Assembly: GCA_963801045.1 (NCBI GenBank)
Contig: CAWDDC010000004.1
Location: 1,302,001 to 1,366,000 of the forward strand
DNA: 64,000 nt
Reading direction: 5' to 3'
Source: JACCWP01 sp963801045
Lineage (GTDB): Bacteria > Actinomycetota > Actinomycetes > Propionibacteriales > Nocardioidaceae
Part shown: piece by piece, positions 14,971-22,300 of the stretch
How positions within the stretch are numbered: position 1 is the stretch's first letter
Layout: every line of letters begins with the position of its first letter
The notes under the pieces: model-generated
Database searches by the model: none
What the model saw: only the letters and a program-made list of their open reading frames with translations
Told to the model about the DNA's origin: nothing
Translations under genes and position numbers: made by a program

Positions 14971-15960
14971 TCAGCGCGCCTGACCGCTGTCGGGGTCGAC
15001 CATCATCGGCGCCGTGTCGACCGCCTCGAACGCGCGGGCCGGGATCTGCTTCAGCTCGTCCAGCATGTCGCTGGGCCAGCCGCGGATCCCCTCGCCCTGG
15101 AAGAACCACGGCGACCCGTTGTCGGCCAGCACCAGCCCGTACGTCTTCATCGCCCGCAGCACCACCCGGGTGTCGGCGCGGTAGTCGTCGAGCGAGAAGC
15201 CGGCCTTCAGCCGGAACCGCGCACCCATCGGCGGGTACGCCCGGTTGTCGACCGAGCCGGCGTCGTGCCGTGCCGGCCAGATGTGCCGCTGGTCGGTGAC
15301 GTCGGTCGTGAACCGGATGGCGTGCCGGACGTGGCCGCTGCGCACCTCGCGCAGCCGCAGCAGTCCGGCCAGGATCGGGAGCCCGGCCGCGTCGGCCGAG
15401 GTCCAGCCGCGGTGGCGCAGCGCGTTGCTGCCGAGCGGCCACACCGCGCCCGACCCGGCCAGCCACCGTCCGTTGTTGCGTCGGGTCGCAAACGTCTCGT
15501 ACAGCCGGCAGGCGTCGCGGTCGACCACCAGGGCGTGCCGGTCGCCGCCGGCACCGGGTCCGCCCTCGATCCGGGTGTCGTCGCCGAGGGGGTAGCGGAC
15601 CCGGTCGCTCTCGCGGTGGTACAGGAACTCCACCGGCACGCGCGGGTGGTCCTCGCCGACGATCGTGACCGGGATGCCGTACGGCACCGGCTGCTCGCCG
15701 TACGCCGGCCCGAAGTCGGGGTGCAGCCGCGAGGCCGGGCTCATGTGCGACAGCCACTGGTTGCTGCGCGGATGCACCGCGAGGTCGTCGACAGGCGTGT
15801 TCCAGTAGCTGTCGGCCGGGAAGACCCGGCAGCCACCGACGCCGCCGGCAGCGCCGGTGACGGGATCGTCGGCAGGGACGCTCGCAGGCGCGGCGGATCC
15901 GACCACGCCGACGAGGCACCCGGTCACGAGCACGGAAAGGAGCCCCCGTCGCATCAGCAT
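14971..15960 (-). CDS. Secreted protein of unknown function (WNTPV-type)
   Basis: A 329-residue protein with a signal peptide (MLMRRGLLSVLVTGCLVGVV, cleavage near APA-SVP). The mature protein begins CRVFPADSYWNTPVDDLAVHPRS, a motif I associate with uncharacterised actinobacterial exported proteins. It contains VEFLYHRESDRVRYPLGDDTRIEGG, ALVVDRDACRLYE and RGWTSADAAGLPILAGLLR, and ends with SPWFFQGEGIRGWPSDML. Two or more cysteines could form a disulfide outside the cell. The start is the ATG at 15960, because TAGCGT lies 6 nt upstream (leaderless pattern); an in-frame ATG at 15954 is possible. No enzymatic motif was recognised. Confidence 0.75.
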   Translation of the reverse strand: MLMRRGLLSVLVTGCLVGVVGSAAPASVPADDPVTGAAGGVGGCRVFPADSYWNTPVDDLAVHPRSNQWLSHMSPASRLHPDFGPAYGEQPVPYGIPVTIVGEDHPRVPVEFLYHRESDRVRYPLGDDTRIEGGPGAGGDRHALVVDRDACRLYETFATRRNNGRWLAGSGAVWPLGSNALRHRGWTSADAAGLPILAGLLRLREVRSGHVRHAIRFTTDVTDQRHIWPARHDAGSVDNRAYPPMGARFRLKAGFSLDDYRADTRVVLRAMKTYGLVLADNGSPWFFQGEGIRGWPSDMLDELKQIPARAFEAVDTAPMMVDPDSGQAR

Positions 15961-15966
15961 CTCTCG

Positions 15967-15972
15967 ACGCTA
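15967..15972 (-). promoter_or_regulatory. -10 box of leaderless secreted-protein gene
   Basis: TAGCGT on the minus strand (15972-15967) lies 6 nt before the ATG at 15960. Confidence 0.45.
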
Positions 15973-16007
15973 GTGCGACGAGGGCCTCCTCGTCATCGGC
16001 CAGACGG

Positions 16008-16595
16008 TCAGTCGTCGTCGTCCTGCGTGTCCGCGACGGTGCTCACGACCGCGAACGACTTGTCCAGGTAGACGTCGACCTCGCTCCGGTCGCCGCGGGT
16101 CACCTCGACCTCGTACGCGACGGTCTTGCCGTCGATGCTGCCGTCCTCGGCGCCCACGTCGGTGACGTCGCCCCCACCGACCTCGGCCAGCGCGGCCTGC
16201 TCGGCCTGCTTCTGCTCGGCTGCGCCCAGCGCCCGGTCGTCGGCGTCGTTCTCGGCGCCGTCGTTCTCGGCGCCGTCATCGGTGCCTTCGTCATCGGCCC
16301 CGTCCTCCTCGGTGCTCAGCACGGCGAAGTCCTGGTCGAGGTGCACGTCGACCTGCGTGCCGTCGTCTCGGGTCACCTCGATCTCGTACGCACCCTCCTC
16401 GTCGTCGGCCTCGGAGTCGGTGACCTCGCCCGAGCCGGCCTCGTCCAGCGCGGCCTGCTCGGCCTCAGCGGGTACCGAGTCGCTCAGCGGGTTGACGTCG
16501 GCTCCGGTCGCGGAGGCGACCACGGCACTGGTGCCGATGCCCCCGACCACGAGGACGGTGGCTCCGGCCAGGACGGCCTTGGTGCGAGTGTTCAT
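16008..16595 (-). CDS. Exported PepSY-repeat protein
   Basis: A 195-residue protein with an N-terminal export signal or anchor (TKAVLAGATVLVVGGIGTSAV) followed by two PepSY-like modules (AEQAALDEAGSGEVTD...YEIEVTRDDGTQVDVHLDQDFAVLS and AEQAALAEVGGGDVTD...YEVEVTRGDRSEVDVYLDKSFAVVS, shown by their ends). An acidic linker rich in D/E/N separates them. PepSY domains often inhibit peptidases or sense envelope state. The ribosome binding site is AGGAG, 6 nt before the ATG. It lies downstream of a histidine kinase/response regulator pair on the same strand and has a copy of the regulator-gene motif upstream, so it is probably a target of that system. Confidence 0.8.
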   Translation of the reverse strand: MNTRTKAVLAGATVLVVGGIGTSAVVASATGADVNPLSDSVPAEAEQAALDEAGSGEVTDSEADDEEGAYEIEVTRDDGTQVDVHLDQDFAVLSTEEDGADDEGTDDGAENDGAENDADDRALGAAEQKQAEQAALAEVGGGDVTDVGAEDGSIDGKTVAYEVEVTRGDRSEVDVYLDKSFAVVSTVADTQDDDD

Positions 16596-16649
16596 GTCAG
16601 CTCCTGGGTTGGTGTCGTTCGCGTCGGTGTCGACGCTACGAACCGGCCA

Positions 16650-16668
16650 CTGACAGGACGCTGAACGC
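16650..16668 (-). promoter_or_regulatory. Candidate response-regulator site upstream of the PepSY gene
   Basis: On the minus strand the site reads GCGTTCAG-N6-GTCAG, that is, TTCAG and GTCAG half-sites 11 nt apart, the geometry used by OmpR-type regulators. The identical pattern occurs at 18749-18767 in front of the regulator gene. The site lies 55-73 nt before the PepSY start. Confidence 0.5.
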
Positions 16669-16693
16669 GGAACGACCGTTCAGGTGACCCCGC

Positions 16694-18055
16694 TCACGCC
16701 GACGCGGGCAGCACGATCTCGAACCGCGCACCGCCCGACTCCGACGCGTCGATGCGCAGGGTGCCGCCGTGTGCCTGCACGATGCCCTGCACGATCGCCA
16801 GTCCCAGCCCCGCACCGCCGTGGTTCCGCCCGCGTGCCTCGTCCAGCCGCACGAACCGCTCCAGCACGCGCGCACGGTCGGCCGGCGGGATGCCGGGGCC
16901 GTCGTCGTCGACCCGGAGCACGATCTCGCCGTCGTGCTCGGACAGTGCCACCGTCACGGCGCTCTCGGCGTGCGCGACCGCGTTGTCGAGCAGGTTGGCG
17001 ACCAGGCGGCGCAGCATCAGCGCGTCGCCGTCCACCTGCCCGCCGGAGACCCGCGAGGTGTCGATGGTCAGCGGACTGGTGGCGCGCACACGGGTGGCCT
17101 CCTCGAGCACCAGGTCGTCGAGGTCCAGCGACCGCAGCCGCAGTGCCGTGTTGTCCTCGTCGGTACGCGCCAGCCACAGCAGCTGCTCCACCAGCTGCTC
17201 GAGCCGCCCGCCCTCCGCGAGCGTGACCCGCGCGAGGTCGGCCGTACTGGTGCTGCCCGGGTGCGCCAGCGCGACCTCGGCGTGCTGGCGGATCACGGTG
17301 GCGGGGGAGCGCAGCTCGTGGCTGGCGTCGGACACCAGCTGCTGCTGTCGAGCCTGCGCCGACTCGAGTCGGGCGAGCATCGCGTTCATGGTGCGCGCCA
17401 GCTCGCCGACCTCGTCGTGCGATGCGGGCTGCGGGACGCGGCGCCCGAGGCGGTCGGCACCGATCCGGTCGACCTCGGCCCGGATCGCCTCCACCGGTGC
17501 TAGCGCCCGGCCGACGAGCAGCCAGGTGGCCAGCCCGATCGCCAGCACCACCACCGGCACCGCGACGTACAGGGCAGCGACCAGTGCCTGCTGGGACTCC
17601 GCGACCTCCGACGACTCCTGGCTGACCACGACGGTGTACGGGTCGGCGTCGTCGGCGACGACCACGTAGCGCTCGTCGTCGTCGTCATCGTCGCCCTCCG
17701 CGGGCCCGGCGACGTCGGTGCGCGGCTCGTCTCCCGGCACCACCGGCGGCTGTGGCGGTGAGTCGGTGCTGCGCGCCACGACGTCGCCGGACTCGTCCAG
17801 CACGTGCACGTAGCGGTCGTCCTCGTCGGGCAGCGGGAGGTCCTGCGGCGAGACTCCGCCGTCGAGGGCGTCGGCGACCTCTTCCGCGCGGGTCTCGGCA
17901 GCGGACACCACCCCGTCGGTCAGCGAGCTGCCCAGCGCCGCCACCAGCGCCCATGCGCCGAGGACGGCAGCGACGCCGGTGATCGCGACCACGGCGAGCG
18001 TCGTACGCACCCGGACGCTGGCCAGCCGGGCCTGCCAGCGGCCGGCCTCAGCCAC
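16694..18055 (-). CDS. Sensor histidine kinase (HAMP-HisKA-HATPase)
   Basis: A 453-residue membrane kinase. Transmembrane helix 1 (about 17-35) is followed by an extracytoplasmic sensor with an acidic stretch (EGDDDDDDERYVVV). Helix 2 (about 152-174) leads to a HAMP domain. The phosphoacceptor is the His in SDASHELRSPATVI. The ATP domain has the N-box NLLDNAVAHA, the G1 box DDDGPGIPP and the G2 box GGAGLGLAIV. The GTG start at 18055 overlaps the response regulator stop by 8 nt, so the pair is co-translated. It probably senses an envelope signal. Confidence 0.92.
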   Translation of the reverse strand: MAEAGRWQARLASVRVRTTLAVVAITGVAAVLGAWALVAALGSSLTDGVVSAAETRAEEVADALDGGVSPQDLPLPDEDDRYVHVLDESGDVVARSTDSPPQPPVVPGDEPRTDVAGPAEGDDDDDDERYVVVADDADPYTVVVSQESSEVAESQQALVAALYVAVPVVVLAIGLATWLLVGRALAPVEAIRAEVDRIGADRLGRRVPQPASHDEVGELARTMNAMLARLESAQARQQQLVSDASHELRSPATVIRQHAEVALAHPGSTSTADLARVTLAEGGRLEQLVEQLLWLARTDEDNTALRLRSLDLDDLVLEEATRVRATSPLTIDTSRVSGGQVDGDALMLRRLVANLLDNAVAHAESAVTVALSEHDGEIVLRVDDDGPGIPPADRARVLERFVRLDEARGRNHGGAGLGLAIVQGIVQAHGGTLRIDASESGGARFEIVLPASA

Positions 18056-18725
18056 CGTCGGCCTCCAGCCGGTAGCCGGATCCGCGGACGGTGCGGATCG
18101 CGTCGCGCCCGTACGGCCGGTCGACCTTGTTGCGCAGCCTGCGGACGTAGACCTCGACGATGTTCGGGTCGCCCTCGAACCGGTCGTCCCACACGTTGTC
18201 GAGCACCTCGAGCTTGGAGACCGCTGCGCCCTTGCGGCGCAGCAGGAACTCCAGCAGCGACGTCTCCCGCGCGGTCAGCGACAGCTCCTCGTCGCCGCGG
18301 AACGACCGCCGCGACCCGGGGTCGAGCCGGAGGTCGCCCGCGTTGAGCTCGGTCGGCCGCTCGCCCGCACCGCGCCGCAGCAGCGCCCGCAGCCGGGCGG
18401 ACAGCACCACCGGGCTGAACGGCTTGGCCAGGAAGTCGTCGGCGCCGGTGTCCAGCGACTGCGTCTCGTCCAGCTCGCCGTCGCGGGCGGTCAGCACGAG
18501 CACCGGTGTCCACCTGCCGGCGGCACGCAGCTCCGCGCACACCTGCAGGCCGTTCTTGCCCGGCAGCATCAGGTCCAGCACGATCGCGCCGTAGTCGTGC
18601 TCGGTGGCGCGCCACAGCCCGTCGATGCCGTCGTGCACGACGTCGACCGCGTAGCCCTCTGCCTCGAGCCCGCGGCGGATGCCGTCGGCGAGCTCGACCT
18701 CGTCCTCCACGACCAGCACCCGCAC
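18048..18725 (-). CDS. OmpR-family response regulator
   Basis: A 225-residue two-domain regulator. The receiver has the acidic pocket in LVVEDEVELADG, the phosphoacceptor Asp in AIVLDLMLPGKNG, and the conserved Lys in DDFLAKPFSPVVL. The C-terminal winged helix shows LTARETSLLEFLLRRKGAAVS and VYVRRLRNKVDRPYG. The start is the GTG at 18725, 6 nt after a CAGGCT -10 box (leaderless pattern). It is the first gene of an operon with the overlapping kinase gene. A motif shared with the PepSY promoter region lies just upstream, suggesting autoregulation. Confidence 0.92.
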   Translation of the reverse strand: MRVLVVEDEVELADGIRRGLEAEGYAVDVVHDGIDGLWRATEHDYGAIVLDLMLPGKNGLQVCAELRAAGRWTPVLVLTARDGELDETQSLDTGADDFLAKPFSPVVLSARLRALLRRGAGERPTELNAGDLRLDPGSRRSFRGDEELSLTARETSLLEFLLRRKGAAVSKLEVLDNVWDDRFEGDPNIVEVYVRRLRNKVDRPYGRDAIRTVRGSGYRLEADGG

Positions 18726-18731
18726 GGCTCC

Positions 18732-18737
18732 AGCCTG
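18732..18737 (-). promoter_or_regulatory. -10 box of leaderless response-regulator gene
   Basis: CAGGCT on the minus strand (18737-18732) is followed by GGAGCC and the GTG start at 18725-18723. Confidence 0.4.
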
Positions 18738-18748
18738 TCAGGTGGCTG

Positions 18749-18767
18749 CTGACCGCCACCTGAACGC
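18749..18767 (-). promoter_or_regulatory. Candidate autoregulatory operator of the two-component system
   Basis: The minus strand reads GCGTTCAG-N6-GTCAG, as upstream of the PepSY gene at 16650-16668. The region also forms an inverted repeat CAGGTGGC/GCCACCTG (18740-18763). It lies between the divergent regulator and aminotransferase genes and could influence both. Confidence 0.5.
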
Positions 18768-18775
18768 GCTCGGCC

Positions 18776-18781
18776 TACGGT
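18776..18781 (+). promoter_or_regulatory. -10 box of leaderless aminotransferase gene
   Basis: TACGGT is followed by GGCGGC and the GTG start at 18788. Confidence 0.45.
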
Positions 18782-18787
18782 GGCGGC

Positions 18788-19825
18788 GTGCGCAGCGCCT
18801 TCGGCCGGGACTTCGAACTCGCGGGGACGTACCTGAACACTCCCAGCATCGGGATCCCTCCCGTCGTGGTCGCCGACGCCGTCGCCGAGGCGGTGCGGGA
18901 CTGGCAGCGGGGTGGGACCCAGCCGCAGGACTTCGACGCCTCGGTGGCCACCGCCCGGGAGGCGTTCGCCGCGCTGATCGGTGTGCCCGTCGGCAGTGTC
19001 GCCATCGGTGGCAGCGTCTCCGCCCTGCTCGGGCTGGTGGCCGCGGCGGTCCCCGACGGCTCCCGGGTGCTGACGGCGACCGGCGAGTTCACCAGCCTCA
19101 CCTTCCCGTTCGCGGCCCACGGCGACCGTGGTGTCACCGTGGACGAGGTCGCCCTCGACGAGCTGCCCGACCGGGCGGGCGACCACGACGTCGTGGCGGT
19201 CAGCGTCGTGCAGTCGGCCGACGGCCGCGTCGTCGACCTCGAGCGGTTGCGCGCGGCGACCGCGGGCACCGGGACGCTCGTGGTGCTCGACGCCACCCAG
19301 GCGGCCGGCTGGCTGCCGCTGCGGCTCGGGTGGGCCGGTGCGGTCGCCGCCAGCGCGTACAAGTGGCTGCTGGCCCCGCGTGGGGCTGCGTGGATGGCCG
19401 TGCGTGACGACGTGCAGCCCACGCTGCGGCCGCTGGCCGCCAACTGGTTCGCGGGCGACGACCCGTGGCAGACCATCTACGGGCTGCCGCTGCGGCTGGC
19501 CGCGGACGCGCGTCGGCTCGACACGTCGCCGGTGTGGTTCGCCCACCTCGGCGCGGCGGTGGCGCTGCCCTGGCTCGCGTCCCTCGACCTGTCCGCCGTA
19601 CGGGACCACTGCGCCGGCCTCGCCGACAACCTCCGCGCCCACCTGGACCTGCCCCCGGCCGGGTCGGCCATCGTGTCCCTCCCCGTGCAAGGCGCGGCCG
19701 AGCGGTTGGCGCAGGCCGGCGTCGTCGCCAGCGTGCGTGGGGGAGCGGCCAGGGTCGGCTTCCACCTGTACAACGACGACCACGACCTCGACCGGGTCGT
19801 GGGGGCGCTGGGCGGGTCGCGCTGA
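18788..19825 (+). CDS. Class V aminotransferase-like PLP enzyme
   Basis: A 345-residue fold-type I PLP enzyme. The N-terminus (FELAGTYLNTPSIGIPP) resembles kynureninase/NifS/isopenicillin-N-epimerase-like class V proteins. VVLDATQAAGWLPLRLGW carries the cofactor aspartate and Gln, and AASAYKWLLAPRGAAWMAV holds the Schiff-base lysine. The donor and acceptor are not evident; cysteine desulfurase is less likely because no catalytic Cys loop is seen near the C-terminus. It stands alone, divergent from the two-component operon and convergent with the DUF4232 gene, whose stop lies 9 nt away. Confidence 0.82.
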   Translation: MRSAFGRDFELAGTYLNTPSIGIPPVVVADAVAEAVRDWQRGGTQPQDFDASVATAREAFAALIGVPVGSVAIGGSVSALLGLVAAAVPDGSRVLTATGEFTSLTFPFAAHGDRGVTVDEVALDELPDRAGDHDVVAVSVVQSADGRVVDLERLRAATAGTGTLVVLDATQAAGWLPLRLGWAGAVAASAYKWLLAPRGAAWMAVRDDVQPTLRPLAANWFAGDDPWQTIYGLPLRLAADARRLDTSPVWFAHLGAAVALPWLASLDLSAVRDHCAGLADNLRAHLDLPPAGSAIVSLPVQGAAERLAQAGVVASVRGGAARVGFHLYNDDHDLDRVVGALGGSR

Positions 19826-19833
19826 CGCGTCGG

Positions 19834-20376
19834 TCAGGGAGAGCCGCGGTGCACGGCGTCGACGTGGGTACGGCCCGCGGGCTTGCGGCAGACGTCGATC
19901 GACCAGGACAGCACGACCGACCAGGTGCGGTGCGGCGGCGTCACCCGGATCTGCTCCGCGTGCGTGGACCGGCACTGGGCCGGCGGGAAGTTGCCCGGGT
20001 TCGGCACTGCGACCCACGAGTGCGCCCTACCACCGGCGGGGATCGTCACCTGGTGGGCCGGGTGCGGTGGTTCGTGGCTGGCCGGTTTGCCGATGCGATG
20101 ACCGTCGGCGTCGCGGAACGCCACCCGGGGCCAGCCACGCAGGGTGCACCGCCGGGCGCCGGTGTTGACGAAGTTGATCCGGCGGTACGTGGTCCCGGCG
20201 GCGCCCTCGACGGTGCCCGCCCGGGTGTCCAGCACGGCCTGGCTGCAGGGCTGCGGGGCTCGCGACGCCGGTGCCGCGGCAGCGGCGGTCTGGGTCGGTG
20301 CCGCCAGCAGTCCGGCGACGGCGATCCCGGTCACGACGATGCCCGAGGTGCGGATCAGGACGGTACGCAGGCTCAT
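19834..20376 (-). CDS. Exported DUF4232-type protein
   Basis: A 180-residue protein from ATG 20376 (ribosome binding site GGAGGAG). An N-terminal signal peptide (TVLIRTSGIVVTGIAVAGLLAA, main part) ends near TAAAAA. The mature part has a beta-rich pattern with INFVNTGARRCTLRGWPRVAFRDADG, WVAVPNPGNFPPAQCRST and SWSIDVCRKPAG, typical of DUF4232 lipoprotein-like exported proteins of actinobacteria. Four cysteines may pair. The lipobox is absent, so it is probably secreted rather than lipidated. Function unknown. Confidence 0.75.
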   Translation of the reverse strand: MSLRTVLIRTSGIVVTGIAVAGLLAAPTQTAAAAAPASRAPQPCSQAVLDTRAGTVEGAAGTTYRRINFVNTGARRCTLRGWPRVAFRDADGHRIGKPASHEPPHPAHQVTIPAGGRAHSWVAVPNPGNFPPAQCRSTHAEQIRVTPPHRTWSVVLSWSIDVCRKPAGRTHVDAVHRGSP

Positions 20377-20462
20377 ACGGCTCTCCTCCCCACGGGGCTG
20401 AGGCCACGGGCGCGACCCGCCCAGGACTGACGTCCCGCCCTCAGGATGTCGCTCCGGTGCGG

Positions 20463-20954
20463 TCAGAGCCAGCGAAACATGATGTGCAGCCCGACGTAGC
20501 CGTGCTCCGGGTGCCGGAACGCCTCGGGGACGGTGGTGAGCACGTCGAAACCCAGCGTGCGCCACAGCCCCACGGCGACCGTGTTGGTCTCGACCACTGC
20601 GTTGAACTGCATGGCACGGAAGCCGTCGGCGCGGGCCTGCTCGACCACCTGCTCACCGAGCGCACGTCCGACGCCGCGCCCGCCCGCCGCCGGGTCGACC
20701 ATGAAGCTGGCGGTCGCCACGTGGGCGGCGGGCCCCTCGTGGTTGGGCTCGGACTCCGCGGTGCCGAGCACGGTGCCGTCGTCGGCGACGGCGACGACGG
20801 TACGTCCTGGTGGCTGCTCGTGCATCCAGCGCTCGCGGGCCGCGTCCTCGGGGAGGTCCTGGTCCCACGAGAACGTCTCGCCGGCCGCCACGATGCCGCG
20901 CATGAACGCCCACATCTGGGGCCAGTCGTCGTCGGTCGCGGTCCGGATCAGCAC
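20463..20954 (-). CDS. GNAT-family N-acetyltransferase
   Basis: A 163-residue GCN5-related acetyltransferase. The acetyl-CoA loop is FMVDPAAGGRGVGRALGEQVVEQA, and the C-terminal motif is FNAVVETNTVAVGLWRTLGFDV. The N-terminus VLIRTATDDDWPQMW is the usual first strand and helix. The acceptor is unknown; the pattern ETFSWDQDLP resembles PhnO/phosphinothricin-type acetyltransferase relatives, but this is not firm. The start is the GTG at 20954 with a CATGCT box 6 nt upstream. Confidence 0.82.
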   Translation of the reverse strand: MLIRTATDDDWPQMWAFMRGIVAAGETFSWDQDLPEDAARERWMHEQPPGRTVVAVADDGTVLGTAESEPNHEGPAAHVATASFMVDPAAGGRGVGRALGEQVVEQARADGFRAMQFNAVVETNTVAVGLWRTLGFDVLTTVPEAFRHPEHGYVGLHIMFRWL

Positions 20955-20986
20955 CGGTTCAGCATGTCCGGCTCGGTGGCGGACGG

Positions 20987-21439
20987 TCAGTGCCGGTGCC
21001 AGGCCGCGAGCGTCTGCCGGCCGATGCCGTCGTCGTGCGTCTGCTGCAGGTTGCGGCCACCGCGCGCGTACGTCCGTACGGTGCCGGCGGGCACGTCCGG
21101 CTCGGGCACGGGCGTGGGCTGCCAGTCGCAGGCGCGTACGTGCACCAGGTCTGCCGCGCGCGCCGCGCGGGAGGAGTCGTAGCGCCACGGGCCGGTGATC
21201 CGGCCGAGCCAGTAGTCGCCGTCGGGACTGCGGGCCCACACGAACGCGCCGGCGGGGATCGCGGCGAAGCGGCGCAGCCGTCGCGCAGCGCGGTCGTCGT
21301 GTGCGGCGGCGACGGCGAGCACCGCCTCGTCGAGGTCGGCCGGTGGCGGATCGACCGCGCCACCGATGCCGCACACGCCGGCGGCCAGGGCCCTCCGCAC
21401 GCCTGCGCCGGCGGGCACGTCGTCGCGACGTGACCGCAT
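20987..21439 (-). CDS. Conserved hypothetical protein
   Basis: A 150-residue protein from ATG 21439; a TTG at 21475 in the same frame would add 12 residues. Recognisable segments are GVCGIGGAVDPP, AVLAVAAAHDDRAARRLRRFAAIPAGAFVWARSPDGDYWLGRITGPW (ends only) and DLVHVRACDWQPTPVPEPDVPAGTVRTYARGGRN (ends only). I recall similar uncharacterised proteins in actinobacteria but no function. It is downstream of the YbaK-like gene on the same strand, separated by 9-45 nt depending on the start, so the two may form an operon. Confidence 0.65.
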   Translation of the reverse strand: MRSRRDDVPAGAGVRRALAAGVCGIGGAVDPPPADLDEAVLAVAAAHDDRAARRLRRFAAIPAGAFVWARSPDGDYWLGRITGPWRYDSSRAARAADLVHVRACDWQPTPVPEPDVPAGTVRTYARGGRNLQQTHDDGIGRQTLAAWHRH

Positions 21440-21484
21440 CGGCGCGCGGTAGACCGGCGGTGGCTCGGCGGGCAACGGCGGGCC

Positions 21485-21967
21485 CTACTCGACGTCGACC
21501 GGGGTGCCGCCGGTCATCTGCACCAGCTCGGCGTAGGTCGTGGGGAACACTGCGTGCGGGTGGCCGCCGGCCGCCCAGACGACGTCGTGGCGGTCCAGCC
21601 AGCGGTCGACGAAGGTCCGTACCGGCGTCGGGTGCCCGACCGGGGCCACCCCGCCGATCGCCTGTCCCGTGGCGGCACGCACGAAGTCGGGCGAGGCCCG
21701 CAGCAGCGGCGGGATGCTGTGGTCGGCGGCGACCTTGGCGACGTCGACGCGGTGCGCGCCGGACGTGACGACCAGGACGGCCTCGCCGCCGGAGTCGAAG
21801 ACCAGGCTGCTGGCGATCGCGCCCACCTCGCAGCCGAGTGCCGCCGCCGCTTCGGCGGCGGTACGGGCCGAGTCGGGCAGCACCCTGATCTGCCCGGCCA
21901 CGCCACGCGCGGTCAACGCCTCGGCGACAGTGCGGATCGAGGGCCGCTGCAGGTCGGGCTCAGGCAC
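21485..21967 (-). CDS. YbaK/ProX-like aminoacyl-tRNA deacylase
   Basis: A 160-residue protein of the YbaK/EbsC superfamily, which hydrolyses mischarged aminoacyl-tRNAs such as Cys-tRNA(Pro) or Ala-tRNA(Pro). Visible signatures are TAAEAAAALGCEVGAIASSLVF, the VTSGAHRVDVAKVA segment, the GQAIGGVAPVGHPTPVRTFVD loop and AAGGHPHAVFPTTYAELV. The start is the GTG at 21967 with GGAG upstream. Together with the AlaX protein at 478 it is the second trans-editing factor in the window. Confidence 0.85.
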   Translation of the reverse strand: MPEPDLQRPSIRTVAEALTARGVAGQIRVLPDSARTAAEAAAALGCEVGAIASSLVFDSGGEAVLVVTSGAHRVDVAKVAADHSIPPLLRASPDFVRAATGQAIGGVAPVGHPTPVRTFVDRWLDRHDVVWAAGGHPHAVFPTTYAELVQMTGGTPVDVE

Positions 21968-22070
21968 CGGTGGCTCCGTCGTGGGCAGCGTCGTGGGTCA
22001 TGGCACGGACCGTATGCCCCACCTCGAGCGGGTGTTCCCCGACCCGTCATCCACACCTCACCGGGAAGGC

Positions 22071-22126
22071 TTGACGCGTTGTCGGTGCCGGGGTCTACTG
22101 TTGTCAGTGTTCGAACAGGCGTTCGA
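22071..22126 (+). promoter_or_regulatory. SOS promoter with perfect LexA box
   Basis: TTGACG (-35, 22071-22076) and TACTGT (-10, 22096-22101) are 19 nt apart. The perfect actinobacterial/Gram-positive-type LexA operator TCGAACAGGCGTTCGA lies just downstream at 22111-22126. It should repress the DUF6504/SAV_6107 genes until DNA damage. The same operator with AGGT in the centre precedes dnaE2 at 25308. Confidence 0.82.
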
Positions 22127-22178
22127 ACACCAGGACCGGAGCAGCGTTTCGCGGCCTGCTCCGAGGGCGGGCTCCGCA

Positions 22179-22213
22179 CCGCCGGCCGTGACCTCGACCC
22201 CCACGGCCGGCGG
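22179..22213 (+). promoter_or_regulatory. 12-bp hairpin in the SOS leader
   Basis: CCGCCGGCCGTG (22179-22190) pairs perfectly with CACGGCCGGCGG (22202-22213) over an 11-nt loop. It lies in a 174-nt gap between the LexA box and the DUF6504 start. Confidence 0.5.
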
Positions 22214-22300
22214 CGCGGTCGCCGGACCGTCGGCGGGGTGTGGGGAAGCTCCTCGCGGCGGTCCGGTGGCTCGCCGACCGAGGCCAGGGAGGGTGCGGAC

